This document shows positions 62,801-64,000 of a stretch of 64,000 bases of DNA, piece after piece. The position numbers were made by a program, and so were the translations under genes. Position 1 is the stretch's first letter. Each line of letters opens with the position of its first letter. Source of the DNA: Parietaria judaica (lineage: Eukaryota > Streptophyta > Magnoliopsida > Rosales > Urticaceae); assembly GCA_954871525.1 (NCBI GenBank), contig OX940864.1:16114001-16178000 (forward strand), given 5' to 3'. Below the pieces are notes generated by a model. The model made no database searches, had not been told where the DNA came from, and saw nothing but the letters and a program-made list of their open reading frames with translations.

Positions 62801-64000
62801 CCAAAGGCTACGTGCAGAGGAAAGGCGTAGATTTTGAGGAAGTCTTTGCTCCAGTAGCTAGACTGGATACGATCAGACTCATCCTAGCCCTAGCAGCTCA
62901 TCGAGGTTGGAAAATTCACCATCTGGATGTCAAATCGGCATTCCTAAACGGTGACCTCGAAGAAGAAGTGTACGTCAAGCAACCAGAGGGGTTCGGCGTC
63001 ACGGGCAAGGAGCAGAAGGTGTACAAGCTATCCAAGGCCTTATACGGGTTAAAACAAGCACCAAGAGCGTGGAACATCCGCCTTGACAAGAGCTTGAAGA
63101 ATCTTGGATTCACAAAGTGCTTGAGCGAGCAGGCAGTCTACACCAGGAGTTCCGGGCAGGAAACTCTGATCGTAGGAGTGTATGTGGACGACCTGATCGT
63201 CACAGGATCCAGCGCAGGAGGCGTAGATGGGTTCAAGCAGCAGATGATGGCCGAATTCGAGATGAGTGACCTCGGATTACTTACGTACTACCTTGGTCTC
63301 GAGGTGGAACAGAAGAAGGACTGCATTACGCTGAAGCAGTCGGCCTACGCGAAGAAGATCCTTAAGCAGTTCGAGATGACGGATTGCAACCTGAGCAGAT
63401 ACCCTATGGAGGCGAAGCTGCAGCTCGGGAAGGATGCTGAAGGGAGAAGAGTGGATCCCACGGAGTACAGACGCGTGATCGGGTGCCTGAGGTATCTCAC
63501 CCACACCCGACCAGACATTTCACACGCAGTCGGGATAGTCAGTCGATACATGGAGAAGCCCACGAGTGCACACCAGCAGGCGGTGAAGCACATCTTGCGT
63601 TACGTGAAGGGCACGACAGACTACGGGATCCAGTACAACCGAGGAAGTGGAGCAGAAGTACTAGTCGGCTTTACGGACAGTGATTTGGCTGGTGACATTG
63701 ACGATAGAAAGAGTACCGGAGGGATGGCATTTTATCTCAACGGGAATCTAATCACCTGGCAGTCCCAGAAGCAGCAGACAGTAGCTTTATCCTCGTGTGA
63801 AGCGGAGTTCATGGCGGCAACCGCAGCAGCATGTCAGGCTATGTGGTTGAAAGGGCTACTCAGTGAGATGACGGGTTCCGAGCAGAAAACACCAACTCTC
63901 TACGTGGACAACAAGTCTGCAATCGCGTTAATGAAGAATCCAGTGTTTCACGGACGAAGCAAACACATTGACACGAAGTACCATTATATTCGTGAGTGTG
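59860..64000 (+). CDS. Copia gag-pol polyprotein (runs off the window)
   Basis: From ATG 59860 (MSSSSES) the frame seems open to the end of the window (about 1,380 codons). The two length differences from the 24691 copy, near 62410-62430 and 62662, are each three bases, and the codon that is TAG in that copy is CAG here (63421). It carries the same domains: zinc knuckle [14 protein letters not shown], protease [12 protein letters not shown], integrase RTDRGGEF and [20 protein letters not shown] (about 63185) and RNase [23 protein letters not shown] (63680-63930). This is the better-preserved coding copy and may be autonomous if the unseen end is intact. Confidence 0.9.
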   Translation, partial: MSSSSESPIDGALVAQKPETREGTVTLHYPMLTKSNYAVWALKMRVNLQAQGVWEAVENGGVEGRKERMALAAIYQAVPEDVLLMLAEKDSAKEAWKTLQTMHMGADRVKKAKVQTLKSEFEVMRMRESESIDDFAMRLTSIVTGIRSLGDKVEETTVVKKFLRTVPHRYMQIVTSIEQFGDLKTMSVEEVVGRLKAHEERLRGYGDKDEEKNLLLTHEEWTARQRKTGGAEFSTRPSGRNSFGGEVRGRGQGRGRGRGRDMRGRGSGSTRQEGTTRRDKSTVKCYNCQKLGHFASECRSRNQGEEANLARFPDNQPALLFAEQETHLDEQNGKCDAKARAEVISVPIGPGAGQTYPEETSEKVFLIEDKVIANLLVDGEKKVTTDVWYLDNGASNHMTGDRAKFEELDEKITGSVKFGDGSVEEIRGRGSILFECKNGDQRLMTQVYFIPKLKSNIISLGQMTEIGNTVLLQGSYLKMWTKEGELLMKVERTPNRLYKILLKTCQPVCLMTSMADPAWLWHARLGHVNFHALKMMGEKKMAFGVPKIEHPDQLCECCMIAKQARIPFPIKARFRAEKPLQLVHADLCGPVTPATLAGNKYFLLLVDDYSRWMWVYMLKEKSGAFEVFKKFKKIVENGSVHRLKVLRTDRGGEFTSQQFREFCDQEGVQRHLSAPHTPQQNGVVERRNRTVMNTARSLLKSMQIPARFWAEAVRHAVYLLNRLPTKVLGERTPYQAWKGKKPHLEHLRVFGCTAHVKIVRPHLKKLDDRSQKMVYLGVEEGSKAHRLYDPRRGRLQVSRDAVFEEEMKWNWRDEKGEPEQNSVEFIVEDDQDVAEQEQPGTPSSGTALPSMSESSPEETPDTPRTPSPSRTSLSNSGDSSIKDGPRGFRPLADVYDQTQEVEMSLEELSLLCAEEPASFQEAATEQEWQEAMKKEKSIEKNRTWELTDLPKGHKPIGLKWVYKLKKDTEGNVLKHKARLVAKGYVQRKGVDFEEVFAPVARLDTIRLILALAAHRGWKIHHLDVKSAFLNGDLEEEVYVKQPEGFGVTGKEQKVYKLSKALYGLKQAPRAWNIRLDKSLKNLGFTKCLSEQAVYTRSSGQETLIVGVYVDDLIVTGSSAGGVDGFKQQMMAEFEMSDLGLLTYYLGLEVEQKKDCITLKQSAYAKKILKQFEMTDCNLSRYPMEAKLQLGKDAEGRRVDPTEYRRVIGCLRYLTHTRPDISHAVGIVSRYMEKPTSAHQQAVKHILRYVKGTTDYGIQYNRGSGAEVLVGFTDSDLAGDIDDRKSTGGMAFYLNGNLITWQSQKQQTVALSSCEAEFMAATAAACQAMWLKGLLSEMTGSEQKTPTLYVDNKSAIALMKNPVFHGRSKHIDTKYHYIREC

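Larger units (their letters stand above)
59278..64000 (+). mobile_element. Second Ty1/copia element, truncated by the window end
   Basis: Same family as the element at 24691. 5' LTR 59278-59831 (554 bp), primer site TGGTATCAGAGC at 59834-59845, and gag-pol from 59860 to the window end. The LTR differs from the 24691 element at many positions and by short indels, so it is an independent insertion, not a segmental duplicate. It sits inside an LTR of the 2.65-kb family. Confidence 0.95.

Overview
This is nuclear DNA of a flowering plant, most likely a eudicot. The support is AT-rich intergenic DNA, spliced genes with GT-AG introns, the 3' end of a phytoene desaturase gene, a SABATH methyltransferase gene, and dense nested plant transposons (Ty1/copia, plant L1-type LINE with an RNase H, hAT, Mutator-like, Harbinger-like and CACTA-like). 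No species can be named from the sequence alone.

Layout. 1-1920: a truncated LTR, then the last three exons of phytoene desaturase with a solo LTR in one intron. 1921-13250: AT-rich intergenic DNA with microsatellites, a CACTA-like terminal array, a TIR element with a GC-rich core and two large fold-back repeats. 13255-21888: a 5'-truncated, decayed LINE split by two later insertions. One is a 2.65-kb CACTA-like element carrying exon fragments of a SAWADEE-domain gene and a bHLH gene; the other is a 2.7-kb LTR. 22965-23453: a small gene of unknown function. 24691-30139: a complete, very young Ty1/copia element with a perfect 5-bp target duplication. 30287-31373: a Mutator-like fold-back MITE. 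31967-35814: a complete hAT element with a two-exon transposase that looks intact. 36384-43273: a decayed minus-strand copia element split by a 2,650-bp solo LTR. 43694-44059: a second small unknown gene. 47775-48456: a probable solo LTR. 49620-51511: a four-exon SABATH methyltransferase. 53199-54355: a hAT MITE and a Harbinger-like MITE. 56894-59277: another LTR of the 2.65-kb family, entered by a second copia element (59278 to the window end) whose reading frame appears open.

Most of the window is a record of transposon activity. Five complete insertions have perfect target duplications (copia CATGT, copia TTCCA, solo LTR CTTGG, MULE MITE TTTATTTTA, hAT ATTGATGA), so insertion order can be read directly. 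The likely functional host genes are phytoene desaturase (carotenoid synthesis, partial here), the SABATH methyltransferase and two unrecognised small genes. I saw no tRNA or rRNA gene and no CRISPR array. The most unusual item is the CACTA-like element that captured part of a gene related to SHH1, a factor of RNA-directed DNA methylation.
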